Position numbers and translations under genes: made by a program
Assembly: GCF_014650895.1 (NCBI RefSeq)
Contig: NZ_BMVV01000007.1
Span: forward strand, 62,001 to 126,000
Direction of reading: 5' to 3'
DNA length: 64,000 nucleotides
DNA from: Streptomyces omiyaensis
Lineage (GTDB): Bacteria; Actinomycetota; Actinomycetes; Streptomycetales; Streptomycetaceae
The notes under the pieces: model-generated
The model's database searches: none
Told to the model about the DNA's origin: nothing
The model's input: only the letters and a program-made list of their open reading frames with translations
Shown: one piece after another, positions 7,523 to 15,283 of the stretch
How the letters are laid out: the number at the start of each line of letters is the position of its first letter
How positions within the stretch are numbered: position 1 is the first letter of the stretch

Positions 7523-9167
7523 GCGCCCCGGCACCCGCCGCCGCGCACACCGCGCCGACCACGACGAACGCCCCGTACAGCGGCCAGTCGCCCCAGCGGG
7601 CGTACCCGGTCGTCACCTCCGAGAGCGGCAGTTCGCGCACGACGGCGGTGCTCGCGTCCGTCCCCACGGCCGGCCCCGCGCGCCGGCCGTCGGGGCCGTA
7701 GGCGGCGCTGATCCCCGTCAGCGTCGTGTGCACCACCGGACGGCCCGTCTCCGCCGCGCGCAACGCCGCGAGCGACGCGTGCTGTGCGGGTGCCCAACTC
7801 CGCTGGAAGGTGCTGGTCGCCGACTGCACCACGATCAGATCGGCCCCGTCGCCGACCAGGCGCCGGCTCATGTCGGGGAAGGCGGACTCGAAGCAGACCA
7901 GCGGCCCGACCGCCAGGGGCCGCCCGCCGTCGGGCAGACGCATCACCACCGGCGCCGTGCCGCGCCGCCGGTCCTCCTCCGCCGCCTTGCCCACCGAGGT
8001 CGCCCAGCCGAGCAGCCCGCGGGCCGGCACGTACTCGCCGAAGGGCACGAGCCGCATCTTGTCGTACCGGTCGCCGGTCGGTCCGTCCGGCGCGAACAGC
8101 AGCGCGCTCTTGTAGATGCCGGGCCGGTCCGCGCGCCGCGCGTCCACATTCACCAGCAGCGGCGCGTCCACCGTCCGCGCCAGCGCGGTCAGCCGCGCGG
8201 CGAGCGCCGGATCCCCCGCCGGATCCCGCCCCACCCCGCTCTCGCCCCACACCACCAGGTCGAGCCGCTGCCCGGCCAGCCCGCGCGTCAGCTCCACCGC
8301 CCGGTCCAGGCGCCGCTCGGCACCGTCCGGACCGCCGTGCACCCCCGGCTGCACCATCGCCACCCGCACCGAGCCCGAGACCCGCGGCGCTGCCACGCCC
8401 CACGCCGCCGTCCCCACCACCAGCGCGCAGGCGGTGAGCCCCGCCACCCCCACCGCCCGCGGCCCCGGCGCGACGCACAGCAGCACCGCCGCCGTGTTCA
8501 CCGTCACCACCAGCAGGCTCACCAGCCACACCCCGCCCAGCGACGCCAGGCGCAGCGCCACCGGCACCTCCCACTGGCTCGCCCCGAGCAGCCCCCACGG
8601 CCCGCCCAGCCCCTCCCACGACCGCACCAGCTCGATCAGCAGCCACCCCGCCGGCACCGCGCCCAGCGCCGCGACCGCCCGCCCCGGAGTCGGCGTCCCA
8701 CCGAGCAGCGCCCGCACGAGCATCCCCCACGGCAGCCAGAGCAACCCCATCAGCACCGCCATCACCAGCAGGAACACGTGCACGCTCGGCAGCAGCCAGT
8801 GGTGCACGGCCAGCAGGAAACCGATACCCCCGCACCACCCGTCCAGCGCGGCGCGCCGCGCCCCCGGAGCCGTACGCACCAGCAGCATCCAGGGCACGAG
8901 ACAGACGTACGCCCACCACCACAGCCCCGGCACGGGGAACGCGAGCGCGGGCAGCGCCCCCAGCCCCACGGCGAGCAACGACCGCCCCGCCCCGGCCCCC
9001 CGCCGCCCCGCCCCCGACCGAACGCCCGGCTCCGGTCCGGGACCTGGGCCCGGCGCGAGGACCGGCTCCGGCCCGGCGTCCGGCTGCGGTCCCGGGCCCG
9101 GCTCCTCTCCCGGGTCCCGCTCCGCGCGTCCGGTGGAGTTCCGCGTCCGCCGGAAGGGGTTCCGCAT
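7467..9167 (-). CDS. lnt: Apolipoprotein N-acyltransferase
   Basis: Polytopic membrane enzyme that N-acylates the lipid-modified cysteine of lipoproteins; Streptomyces often carry more than one. The first 60 residues are a Pro/Gly/Ala-rich cytosolic extension, then about six transmembrane helices, then the extracytoplasmic nitrilase-like domain. The catalytic triad is visible as Glu in VVWGESGVG, Lys in YDKMRLVPFGEYVP and Cys in PLVCFESAFP, and one C-terminal helix follows. At 566 residues it is slightly long because of the N-terminal extension. GGGAGG lies just upstream of ATG 9167. The 3' end overlaps the convergent dehydrogenase. Substrates would include the lipoproteins at 300 and 3814 in this window. 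Confidence 0.92.
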   Translation of the reverse strand: MRNPFRRTRNSTGRAERDPGEEPGPGPQPDAGPEPVLAPGPGPGPEPGVRSGAGRRGAGAGRSLLAVGLGALPALAFPVPGLWWWAYVCLVPWMLLVRTAPGARRAALDGWCGGIGFLLAVHHWLLPSVHVFLLVMAVLMGLLWLPWGMLVRALLGGTPTPGRAVAALGAVPAGWLLIELVRSWEGLGGPWGLLGASQWEVPVALRLASLGGVWLVSLLVVTVNTAAVLLCVAPGPRAVGVAGLTACALVVGTAAWGVAAPRVSGSVRVAMVQPGVHGGPDGAERRLDRAVELTRGLAGQRLDLVVWGESGVGRDPAGDPALAARLTALARTVDAPLLVNVDARRADRPGIYKSALLFAPDGPTGDRYDKMRLVPFGEYVPARGLLGWATSVGKAAEEDRRRGTAPVVMRLPDGGRPLAVGPLVCFESAFPDMSRRLVGDGADLIVVQSATSTFQRSWAPAQHASLAALRAAETGRPVVHTTLTGISAAYGPDGRRAGPAVGTDASTAVVRELPLSEVTTGYARWGDWPLYGAFVVVGAVCAAAGAGALRRPAPERRGRRARTGRG

Positions 9168-9250
9168 GGATGCCTCCCGCCCTTCGCCTCCAGTCTGCGC
9201 CCGCCCGCCGGAGCGGGCCGGTCGGACGATCCGGTCAGGGCGCGCCGCCT

Positions 9251-9302
9251 GGGACCGGCCGGTCCCGGCGAGCCGTCCGGCCCGGCGGTCCCGGCGAGCC
9301 GT
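9251..9302. repeat. 16-bp palindrome and 16-bp direct repeat
   Basis: GGGACCGGCCGGTCCC (9251-9266) is a perfect palindrome. It overlaps the first copy of the exact direct repeat GGTCCCGGCGAGCCGT (9261-9276 and 9287-9302). It sits between the stop of the NTF2-like gene and the lnt start, both on the minus strand, so it may act as a terminator. Confidence 0.6.
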
Positions 9303-9315
9303 TCCGGCCGGCCGG

Positions 9316-9762
9316 TCACGGCAGCCGGCGCCAGCGCTCCTCCACGACGACCGAGCGCAGCCGCCAGCCGTCGGCGGTGCGGCGCGCGGTGAAGGCGTAC
9401 CGGCCGCCGCAGACGAAGTCGTCGCCGGAGGTCATCCGCATCGGGTTGACGTAGTCGGCGCGGACGTCGGCCGCGTCGCCGGTCTCGGCGTAGCCGCCGG
9501 GCCGGTGGAGCGTCACCCGGCGGTTGACGATCAGGTGCTGGCGCACCGGGAAGAGGGTCATCGTCCCCGCCAGCCAGTCGGCCACCTCGGCGGCCGGCCC
9601 CTCGATGCCCCCGGAACCGGTGTAGTCGGCGCGCCCGTCGGGGGTGAAGAGCGCACGGTAGGCGGTCCAGTCGGCGTCGTCCACGGCTGCCGCGTAGCCG
9701 GTGACGAGGTCGTCCACGGCGAGCCGGTCCATCACGTTCGCGAGGTCCACGCGCTGCGTCAT
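9316..9762 (-). CDS. NTF2/SnoaL-like domain protein
   Basis: A 148-residue cone-shaped alpha+beta protein of the SnoaL_4 / NTF2-like group. The N-terminal helices and DDLVTGYAAAVDDADWTAYR are typical, followed by LFTPDGRADYTGSGG and the strands RQHLIVNRRVTL and GGRYAFTARRTADGWRL. Family members are dehydratases, isomerases or dioxygenase small subunits, and many have no known activity. ATG 9762 is supported by a GACACT hexamer ending 6 bases upstream, a possible leaderless start. It is divergent from the flavin reductase gene with 78 bases between starts. Confidence 0.8.
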   Translation of the reverse strand: MTQRVDLANVMDRLAVDDLVTGYAAAVDDADWTAYRALFTPDGRADYTGSGGIEGPAAEVADWLAGTMTLFPVRQHLIVNRRVTLHRPGGYAETGDAADVRADYVNPMRMTSGDDFVCGGRYAFTARRTADGWRLRSVVVEERWRRLP

Positions 9763-9840
9763 CGCCTCAGTGTCGGGCAGCGCGCCCACGGCGCCAAGAG
9801 GCGTGCGCGGGCCGTCCCGTACGACCGCCATACTGGCCGG

Positions 9841-10434
9841 ATGCGCATCGACGTCGACCCCGCCCGGACCGACCCCGCCGCCGTCTACCGGCTGCTGACG
9901 GCCACGGTCGTCCCCCGGCCGATCGCCTGGGTGTCCACGGCCTCCGCCGACGGCACGGACAACCTCGCCCCGCACTCCTTCTTCACCATCGCCTCGGTGG
10001 ACCCGCCGGTCGTGCAGTTCACCTCCGTCGGCCGGAAGGACACGCTGCGCAACGTCGAGGAGACCGGCGCGTTCGTGGTGAACTTCGCGCCGGAGGGCCT
10101 CTTCGAGCAGATCAACGCGACGGCGACCGACTTCCCACGGGGGACCAGCGAGTTCGACGCGTGCGGCGTGGCGCGCGAGCCGAGCCGCCGCGTGAAGGCC
10201 CCGCGCGTGGCCGGCTCCCCGGTGGCCCTGGAGTGCGAACTGCACAGCACGCTCCGGATCGGCGACTCGACGGTGGTCTTCGGGCGGGTCGTGCACGTGG
10301 CCGTCGACGAGGCGTACCTGACCGACGGGCACCCGGAGATCACCCGGCTCCGTCCGCTGACCCGGCTCGGCCTGGACGAGTGGGGCACCCTGGGCGGCAT
10401 CCGCGAGATCGCCCGCGTCCCGTACCAGGCCTGA
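9841..10434 (+). CDS. Flavin reductase-like, FMN-binding split-barrel protein
   Basis: A 197-residue protein of the flavin reductase-like domain family, which binds FMN and in many cases reduces flavin with NAD(P)H for a partner monooxygenase. The conserved entry VVPRPIAWVSTASADGTDNL and the FMN-binding SFFTIASVDPPVVQF are both present, then KDTLRNVEETGAFVVN. The closest architecture is the single-domain type found as stand-alone genes. CATACT ends 6 bases before ATG 9841 and no ribosome binding site is seen, so it is probably leaderless. A very strong terminator follows. Whether it serves the monooxygenase at 5335 cannot be told. Confidence 0.85.
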   Translation: MRIDVDPARTDPAAVYRLLTATVVPRPIAWVSTASADGTDNLAPHSFFTIASVDPPVVQFTSVGRKDTLRNVEETGAFVVNFAPEGLFEQINATATDFPRGTSEFDACGVAREPSRRVKAPRVAGSPVALECELHSTLRIGDSTVVFGRVVHVAVDEAYLTDGHPEITRLRPLTRLGLDEWGTLGGIREIARVPYQA

Positions 10435-10450
10435 GCGGGCGGCCGGAGCA

Positions 10451-10506
10451 CGAACGGAACCGGGGCGGGTCCCGCGTCGACGCGGGACCCGCCCCGGTTC
10501 CGTTCG
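10451..10506. terminator. 26-bp perfect stem, 4-base loop; bidirectional terminator
   Basis: Bases 10451-10476 pair without a mismatch to 10481-10506 around the loop TCGA; the arms begin CGAACGGAAC and are GC-rich inside. It lies between the convergent flavin reductase and uppP genes and can end both transcripts. Confidence 0.9.
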
Positions 10507-10574
10507 GTCGTGCAGCGACCGGTGGACCGGCGGACAGCCGGTGGACTGCCGGCCCGGCGGACGGGTGGGCCGGG

Positions 10575-11447
10575 TCAGTCGCCGGACTCGCCCGCGTGCG
10601 GGCTGAGGACGTCCGTGCCGACCAGGACGAAGAGCAGGATGCCCAGCGCGATCCGGTAGATCACGAACGGCATGAAGGACTTCGTCGTGATGAACTTCAT
10701 GAACCAGGCGATCACCGCGTAGCCCACGCCGAAGGCCACGATCGTCGCGAAGACCGTCGGCCCCCAGGAGACGTGCCCCTCGCCCGCGTCCTTCAGCTCG
10801 AAGAGGCCGGAGGCGAGGACCGCGGGGATCGCGAGGAGGAACGAATAACGGGCGGCGGACTCGCGGGTGTAGCCCATCAGCAGGCCGCCGGAGATGGTGG
10901 CGCCGGAGCGCGAGACGCCCGGGATGAGGGCCATCGCCTGGCAGAAGCCGTAGATCAGGCCGTCGCGGATGCCCAGGTCCTTGAGCGTCTTGCGCTCGCG
11001 GACCACCCGGTGCCGGCCGCCGATCTCGTCGCGGGCCGCGAGCCGGTCGGCGATGCCGAGGACGACGCCCATGACGATCAGCGTGGTGGCGATGAGCCGC
11101 AGATCGCGGAACGGGCCCTCGATCTGGTCCTTCAGCGTGATGCCGAGGACGCCGATCGGGATGGAGCCGACGATCACCAGCCAGCCCATCTGGGCGTCGT
11201 GGTCGGAGCGCATCGACTTGTCCCTCAGCGAGCGGAACCACGCCGTGACGATCCTGCCGATGTCTTTGCGGAAGTAGATCAGGACGGCGGTCTCCGTGCC
11301 GATCTGCGTGATCGCCGTGAAGGCCGCGCCCGGGTCCTCCCAGCCGGCGAAGGCGGCGGTCAGCCGGAGGTGCGCGCTGGAGGAGATGGGAAGGAACTCC
11401 GTCAGCCCCTGGACGAGTCCGAGGATGAACGATTCGAACCAACTCAT
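10575..11447 (-). CDS. uppP: Undecaprenyl-diphosphate phosphatase
   Basis: Integral membrane BacA-type phosphatase that removes one phosphate from undecaprenyl diphosphate, recycling the lipid carrier of peptidoglycan synthesis; high activity gives bacitracin resistance. The N-terminal motif GLVQGLTEFLPISSSAH holds the catalytic acidic residue, and the second motif LIPGVSRSGATI holds the phosphate-binding Arg and Ser; both are intact. About eight hydrophobic segments are visible over 290 residues, the normal length. No obvious ribosome binding site precedes ATG 11447. It stands alone between a terminator and the VTT gene. Confidence 0.95.
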   Translation of the reverse strand: MSWFESFILGLVQGLTEFLPISSSAHLRLTAAFAGWEDPGAAFTAITQIGTETAVLIYFRKDIGRIVTAWFRSLRDKSMRSDHDAQMGWLVIVGSIPIGVLGITLKDQIEGPFRDLRLIATTLIVMGVVLGIADRLAARDEIGGRHRVVRERKTLKDLGIRDGLIYGFCQAMALIPGVSRSGATISGGLLMGYTRESAARYSFLLAIPAVLASGLFELKDAGEGHVSWGPTVFATIVAFGVGYAVIAWFMKFITTKSFMPFVIYRIALGILLFVLVGTDVLSPHAGESGD

Positions 11448-11575
11448 GGGGCTTGGGCCGTCCCGTTTGTACTAGTGCGGTCAGTAGGTCGAGCGCACTG
11501 TACCGCCCCAAGGTGACGTGTTCGTGATCAGACGGCGTCGGCGGGCCCCGCCGCCCCGCTCCGCCCCGTACGGTT

Positions 11576-12340
11576 TCAGGAAGCGGCGACCGGTACCGGC
11601 TCCGACACCGGTACCGGCTCCGACACCGGCTCCCCGGCGGTCGGCCGGCGCAGCGCGTGCCGCTTCCGCCAGGCCACCACCGCGGCGGCGAGCCCCGACA
11701 CCACGATGAAGCCCGCGGAGATCAGGAACGCCGGCGAACCCGGCTCGCCCGCCTGGGCGCCGGCCACCACGTAGGCCGCCGTGTTCGGCACCGTACCGAT
11801 CGCCGTCGCCAGCAGGAACGGCACGTATCCCATCCGGGAGACCGCGGCGCAGTAGTTGGCGGCGGCGAAGGGCACCCCCGGGAAGAGGCGGATCGCCAGC
11901 ATCGAGCGGAAGCCGTGCCGGCTCAGCTGTCCGTCCGCCGCCCGCAGCCACCGCCCCTTGAGCAGCGGCCGCAGCGCGTCCTGCCCGAGGACCCGGCCCA
12001 GGGTGAAGGAGATCCCGGCGCCCAGCACCGTCCCCGCCACCGCCGCGGTCAGACCGAACGCGGAACCGAAGAGCGCCCCCGCCGCCAGGTTCAGCACCGG
12101 GCGCGGCACGAACGCCGCCGTGCACACCCCGTACGCCAGGGCGAACAGCATCACCGCGCCCGCGCCGTCCGTCCGCGGCCACCCCGAGGAGAGCAGCCGC
12201 TGCGGTTCGTACAGCACCACCAGGGTCGCGGCGGTGAGCAGGACGAGCGCGAGGAACGAGAGCCGGGACCGGGGCGCGAGCAGGGCCCGGGAGCAGCGGA
12301 CGGCGAACGGGTCCGTCGGCCGGGGCACGGGAGCGAGCAT
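11576..12340 (-). CDS. TVP38/TMEM64 (VTT domain) membrane protein
   Basis: Multi-pass inner-membrane protein of the DedA superfamily, in which several members act as lipid scramblases or flippases. The 254 residues contain five or six hydrophobic segments and the VTT core: FVPRPVLNLAAGALFGSAFG, then the cytoplasmic FTLGRVLGQDALRPL and the re-entrant RLFPGVPFAAANYCAAVS. The C-terminus is a Pro-Val-Glu repeat tail (SEPVPVSEPVPV). TACTCT on the reverse strand ends 6 bases before ATG 12340, so it is probably leaderless. It is divergent from the AlkD-like gene with 47 bases between the start codons, so the promoters must overlap. Confidence 0.88.
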   Translation of the reverse strand: MLAPVPRPTDPFAVRCSRALLAPRSRLSFLALVLLTAATLVVLYEPQRLLSSGWPRTDGAGAVMLFALAYGVCTAAFVPRPVLNLAAGALFGSAFGLTAAVAGTVLGAGISFTLGRVLGQDALRPLLKGRWLRAADGQLSRHGFRSMLAIRLFPGVPFAAANYCAAVSRMGYVPFLLATAIGTVPNTAAYVVAGAQAGEPGSPAFLISAGFIVVSGLAAAVVAWRKRHALRRPTAGEPVSEPVPVSEPVPVAAS

Positions 12341-12346
12341 CCCGGG

Positions 12347-12387
12347 AGAGTAACGGAGAACTCCGTATGATCGCCGTAATGTGCGTC
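12347..12387. promoter_or_regulatory. Compact divergent promoter between the VTT and AlkD-like genes
   Basis: Reverse-strand TACTCT (12352-12347) is placed for the VTT gene and forward TAATGT (12377-12382) for the repair gene. Between them lies the 14-bp hyphenated palindrome ACGGAG-AA-CTCCGT (12353-12366). The geometry suggests that one regulator could block both promoters. Confidence 0.5.
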
Positions 12388-13221
12388 ATGTCCACCCCCG
12401 ATCCCGTCCGGGACCCGGCCCCGTCCGGGACGGTCTCCGACTCCGCCGATGGCGCCGCCGTCTCCGGCTCCGCCGCCGTTTTCGTCTCCGACTCCATCGA
12501 TGTCGATGTCGATGTCGCCTCCGGGCACGCGGACGTGCCCGGAAGCGAACTCGCCGACGCGGTCATGAGCCGGCTCACCACGCTCTACCCGGCCGCGGGG
12601 AACCCCTTCCGGGCGCAGGAGATGGTCGCGTACATGAAGGGCGTGGCGCCCTTCCTCGGCATCCGGACGCCGGAGCGCCGCGCCCTCTCCCGCACCGTCC
12701 TCGACGGCACGCCCCGCCCCGACGAGTCCGACTGCGCGGCGGTCGCCCTGCGCTGCTTCGCCCTCCCGGAGCGCGAGTACCACTACTTCGCCGTCGACTA
12801 CCTGCGCCGGCACGTGAAGCGCTACTCCTCCGGATTCCTGCCGGTCGCCCGTCGGCTGGTGACCACCGTCTCCTGGTGGGACACCGTCGACCACCTCGCG
12901 GCCCACGTCGTCGGCGGGCTCGTCGCCGCCGACCCCGCGCTCGCCCGCCAGATGGACGCCTGGATCGACGACCAGGACCTCTGGATCGCCCGCACCGCCC
13001 TCCTCCACCAGCTGCGGTTCAAGGAGGACACGGACGCCGACCGGCTCTTCGCGTACTGCCTGCGGCGCGCCGCGGACACCGACTTCTTCCTCCGGAAGGC
13101 GATCGGCTGGAGCCTCCGGGAGTACGCCAAGACCGCCCCCGGCGAGGTGCGGGCCTTCGTCGCGGACAACCGTTCCCTCCTCTCCCCGCTCTCCGTCCGC
13201 GAGGCCCTCAAGCACCTGTGA
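12388..13221 (+). CDS. DNA alkylation repair protein (AlkD-like)
   Basis: HEAT-like helical-repeat glycosylase family that excises N3- and N7-alkylated purines. The first 55 residues are a disordered tail with a DVDVDV run; the fold starts at LADAVMSRLTTLYPAAGNPF. Family features include MKGVAPFLGIRTPERRAL, the tandem helical repeats, WWDTVDHLAAHVVGGL with the catalytic-region Asp, and FFLRKAIGWSLREYAKTAP near the end. ATG codons at 12367 and 12388 are in frame; 12388 is preferred because TAATGT ends 5 bases before it. The unusual part is the acidic Ser/Asp/Val-rich N-terminus, absent from the core family. Confidence 0.85.
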   Translation: MSTPDPVRDPAPSGTVSDSADGAAVSGSAAVFVSDSIDVDVDVASGHADVPGSELADAVMSRLTTLYPAAGNPFRAQEMVAYMKGVAPFLGIRTPERRALSRTVLDGTPRPDESDCAAVALRCFALPEREYHYFAVDYLRRHVKRYSSGFLPVARRLVTTVSWWDTVDHLAAHVVGGLVAADPALARQMDAWIDDQDLWIARTALLHQLRFKEDTDADRLFAYCLRRAADTDFFLRKAIGWSLREYAKTAPGEVRAFVADNRSLLSPLSVREALKHL

Positions 13222-13268
13222 ACGACCCCGCCGGGGGCGCGTCCCGGCGGCTGCGCGAAACTCGGCCC

Positions 13269-14261
13269 ATGAGCGACAAGGGAACGCCCACGGGCGACGC
13301 GGCGGCCGGGGCGACGGGCGGCAGGACGGCACTCGTCCTCGGAGCGGGTGGCCTCGTCGGCGCCGCCTGGGAGGTCGGGATCCTCCACGGGCTCGCCGAG
13401 GCGGGCGTGGACCTCTCCGGTGCCGACCTCGTCGTGGGCAGCTCCGCCGGCGCCGTCGTCGGTGCCCTCCTCACCTCCGGCACCCTCACCCTCCCCGAGC
13501 TGTACGCACGCCAGCTCGACGGCACCGACGCCGAACCGGCCGTCCGCTTCGGCGCCGGAACCCTCCTCCGCTACACCCTCGCGGTGCTCACCTCCTCCAC
13601 CCCGGAGGCGTACGGGCGCAAGCTCGGCAGGCTCGCGCTGCGCGCCCGCACGGTCGACGAGGCCACCCGGCGCGCCACCGTCGCCGCACGGCTCGGCGAC
13701 GTCACCGACTGGCCCGCCGCCGGCCGCCTGCGCGTGACCGCGGTCGACGCGTGGAACGGCGCGCTCGGCGTCTTCACCGGCGGCGGTGACGACGGGGGTT
13801 CGGGCGCCGGCTCCGGCGGGAGCTCAGGCGCCGGTGCCGGCGCAGGCTCCGGCTTCGCCTTCGGCGCCGAGGGGAGTCCCGACGGCGTCGGGCTCGTCGA
13901 CGCGGTCACCGCCAGCTGCGCCATTCCCGGCGCCTGGCCGCCCGCGACCCTCGCCGGCCGCCGCTGGATCGACGGCGGCATCCACTCCACCGCCAACGCG
14001 CACCTCGCCGCGGGCTGGGAACGGGTGGTCGTCGTCGCGCCCACCGCGATGGGCAGCAAGGCCGTGCACACCCCGGCCCGCCAGGCCGCCGATCTGATCG
14101 CGTCCGGCGCGCGCGTCAAGGTGATCACCCCCGGCGCGGAGGCCAAGGCCGTCATCGGTGCGCGTGCCCTCGACCCCGCCCAGCGGGGCGCCGCCGCCCG
14201 CGCGGGACGCGCCCAGGCCGCCGCGCACGCGAGGGCCGTCGCCGCCGTCTGGACGGGCTGA
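13269..14261 (+). CDS. Patatin-like phospholipase
   Basis: Serine hydrolase of 330 residues with the patatin Ser-Asp dyad. The oxyanion motif LVLGAGGLVGAAWEVG is near residue 25, the nucleophile is in VVGSSAGAVVGALL, and the catalytic Asp is in RRWIDGGIHS. It would hydrolyse acyl lipids in the cytosol or at the membrane face. Residues about 170-200 are a Gly/Ser/Ala low-complexity insertion (GGGDDGGSGAGS...) that looks like an expanded surface loop. GAAACT ends 6 bases before ATG 13269 and no ribosome binding site is seen, so a leaderless start is likely. It follows the AlkD-like gene by 47 bases. Confidence 0.88.
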   Translation: MSDKGTPTGDAAAGATGGRTALVLGAGGLVGAAWEVGILHGLAEAGVDLSGADLVVGSSAGAVVGALLTSGTLTLPELYARQLDGTDAEPAVRFGAGTLLRYTLAVLTSSTPEAYGRKLGRLALRARTVDEATRRATVAARLGDVTDWPAAGRLRVTAVDAWNGALGVFTGGGDDGGSGAGSGGSSGAGAGAGSGFAFGAEGSPDGVGLVDAVTASCAIPGAWPPATLAGRRWIDGGIHSTANAHLAAGWERVVVVAPTAMGSKAVHTPARQAADLIASGARVKVITPGAEAKAVIGARALDPAQRGAAARAGRAQAAAHARAVAAVWTG

Positions 14262-14437
14262 CCGTCCGCGGAACGAAACGGAACGGAACGGCCGGGCGGA
14301 GCGGCAGGACCGGGCGGAGCGGCGCGGCACGACTGCGGCGCGGCACTCGGCCCGTAAGCCCGGGTACGGGCGCGGAGTACGGGCGTGCGAGACGCGCACG
14401 GGCACGAGCGGTGTCTGTGCGGTTGCACAATGGAGGG

Positions 14438-15283
14438 GTGAACGAGCAGATTCCCGTCCTGCGCGACGTCGACCACGGCACCGCGCGTCTCATGCCCGAT
14501 GTGGACCGGGAGCGGGCCTGGCTCCTCACGGTCGACGGTGCCCCGCAGTCGTACGTCGACCTCGACGCGCCCGACCACCTGGAGTTCGAGTACGCCCGCC
14601 GGCTCGGGCACGTCGTCGACGGCGCCGCGGCGGCGGGCGCGCCGCTGGACGTGCTGCACCTCGGCGGCGGCGGGCTCTCGCTGCCGCGGTACGTCGCCGT
14701 CACCCGGCCCGGTTCGCGCCAGGACGTCGTCGAGGCCGACGGCGGACTCGTCGCGCTGGTCGCCGAACACCTGCCGCTGCCGGAGGGCTCCGGTGTCACC
14801 GTGCACACCCACGACGCGCGCGCGTGGCTGGAGGCGGCGCCCGCGGCCTCGGCCGACCTGATCGTCGGCGACGTCTTCGGCGGGTCGCGCGTCCCGGCGC
14901 ACCTGACCTCCGTCGCGTACGCGCGCGAGGTCCGCCGCGTGCTGCGCCCGGGCGGGACCTACGCGGCCAACCTGGCCGACGGCGCGCCCTTCGCCTTCCT
15001 CCGCGGCCAGCTCGCCACCTTCGCGACGGTCTTCCCCGAGACGGCCTTGGTCGCCGAACCGGCGGTGCTGCGCGGCCGGCGTTTCGGGAACGCGATCCTG
15101 GTCGCCTCCGACGCCCCGCTCGACGTCCCCGGCCTCACCCGCCGCGCCGCCGGGGACGCCTTCCCCGCGCGGGTCGAGCACGGGGCGGCGCTGGCCCGGT
15201 TCACCGGGAACGCCGCTCCGGTCGACGACGCCGAGGCGGTGGGGTCACCCGTTCCGCCGGACGGCGCCTTCGGCATCGGCTGA
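14438..15283 (+). CDS. Spermidine synthase-like / class I SAM methyltransferase-fold protein
   Basis: Soluble 281-residue protein related to polyamine aminopropyltransferases. The nucleotide-binding glycine loop is VLHLGGGGLSLPRYV and the following acidic strand end is DVVEADGGLV, where the enzyme would hold the adenosyl ribose; a later GDVFGGSRVPAHL and RVLRPGGTYAANLAD fit the same fold. The polyamine-site residues of true SpeE are not evident, so function is uncertain. Three GTG starts are in frame (14411, 14417, 14438). The last is chosen because CACAAT ends exactly 6 bases before it, the leaderless pattern. The 3' end overlaps the convergent MFS gene by 39 bases. Confidence 0.78.
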   Translation: MNEQIPVLRDVDHGTARLMPDVDRERAWLLTVDGAPQSYVDLDAPDHLEFEYARRLGHVVDGAAAAGAPLDVLHLGGGGLSLPRYVAVTRPGSRQDVVEADGGLVALVAEHLPLPEGSGVTVHTHDARAWLEAAPAASADLIVGDVFGGSRVPAHLTSVAYAREVRRVLRPGGTYAANLADGAPFAFLRGQLATFATVFPETALVAEPAVLRGRRFGNAILVASDAPLDVPGLTRRAAGDAFPARVEHGAALARFTGNAAPVDDAEAVGSPVPPDGAFGIG

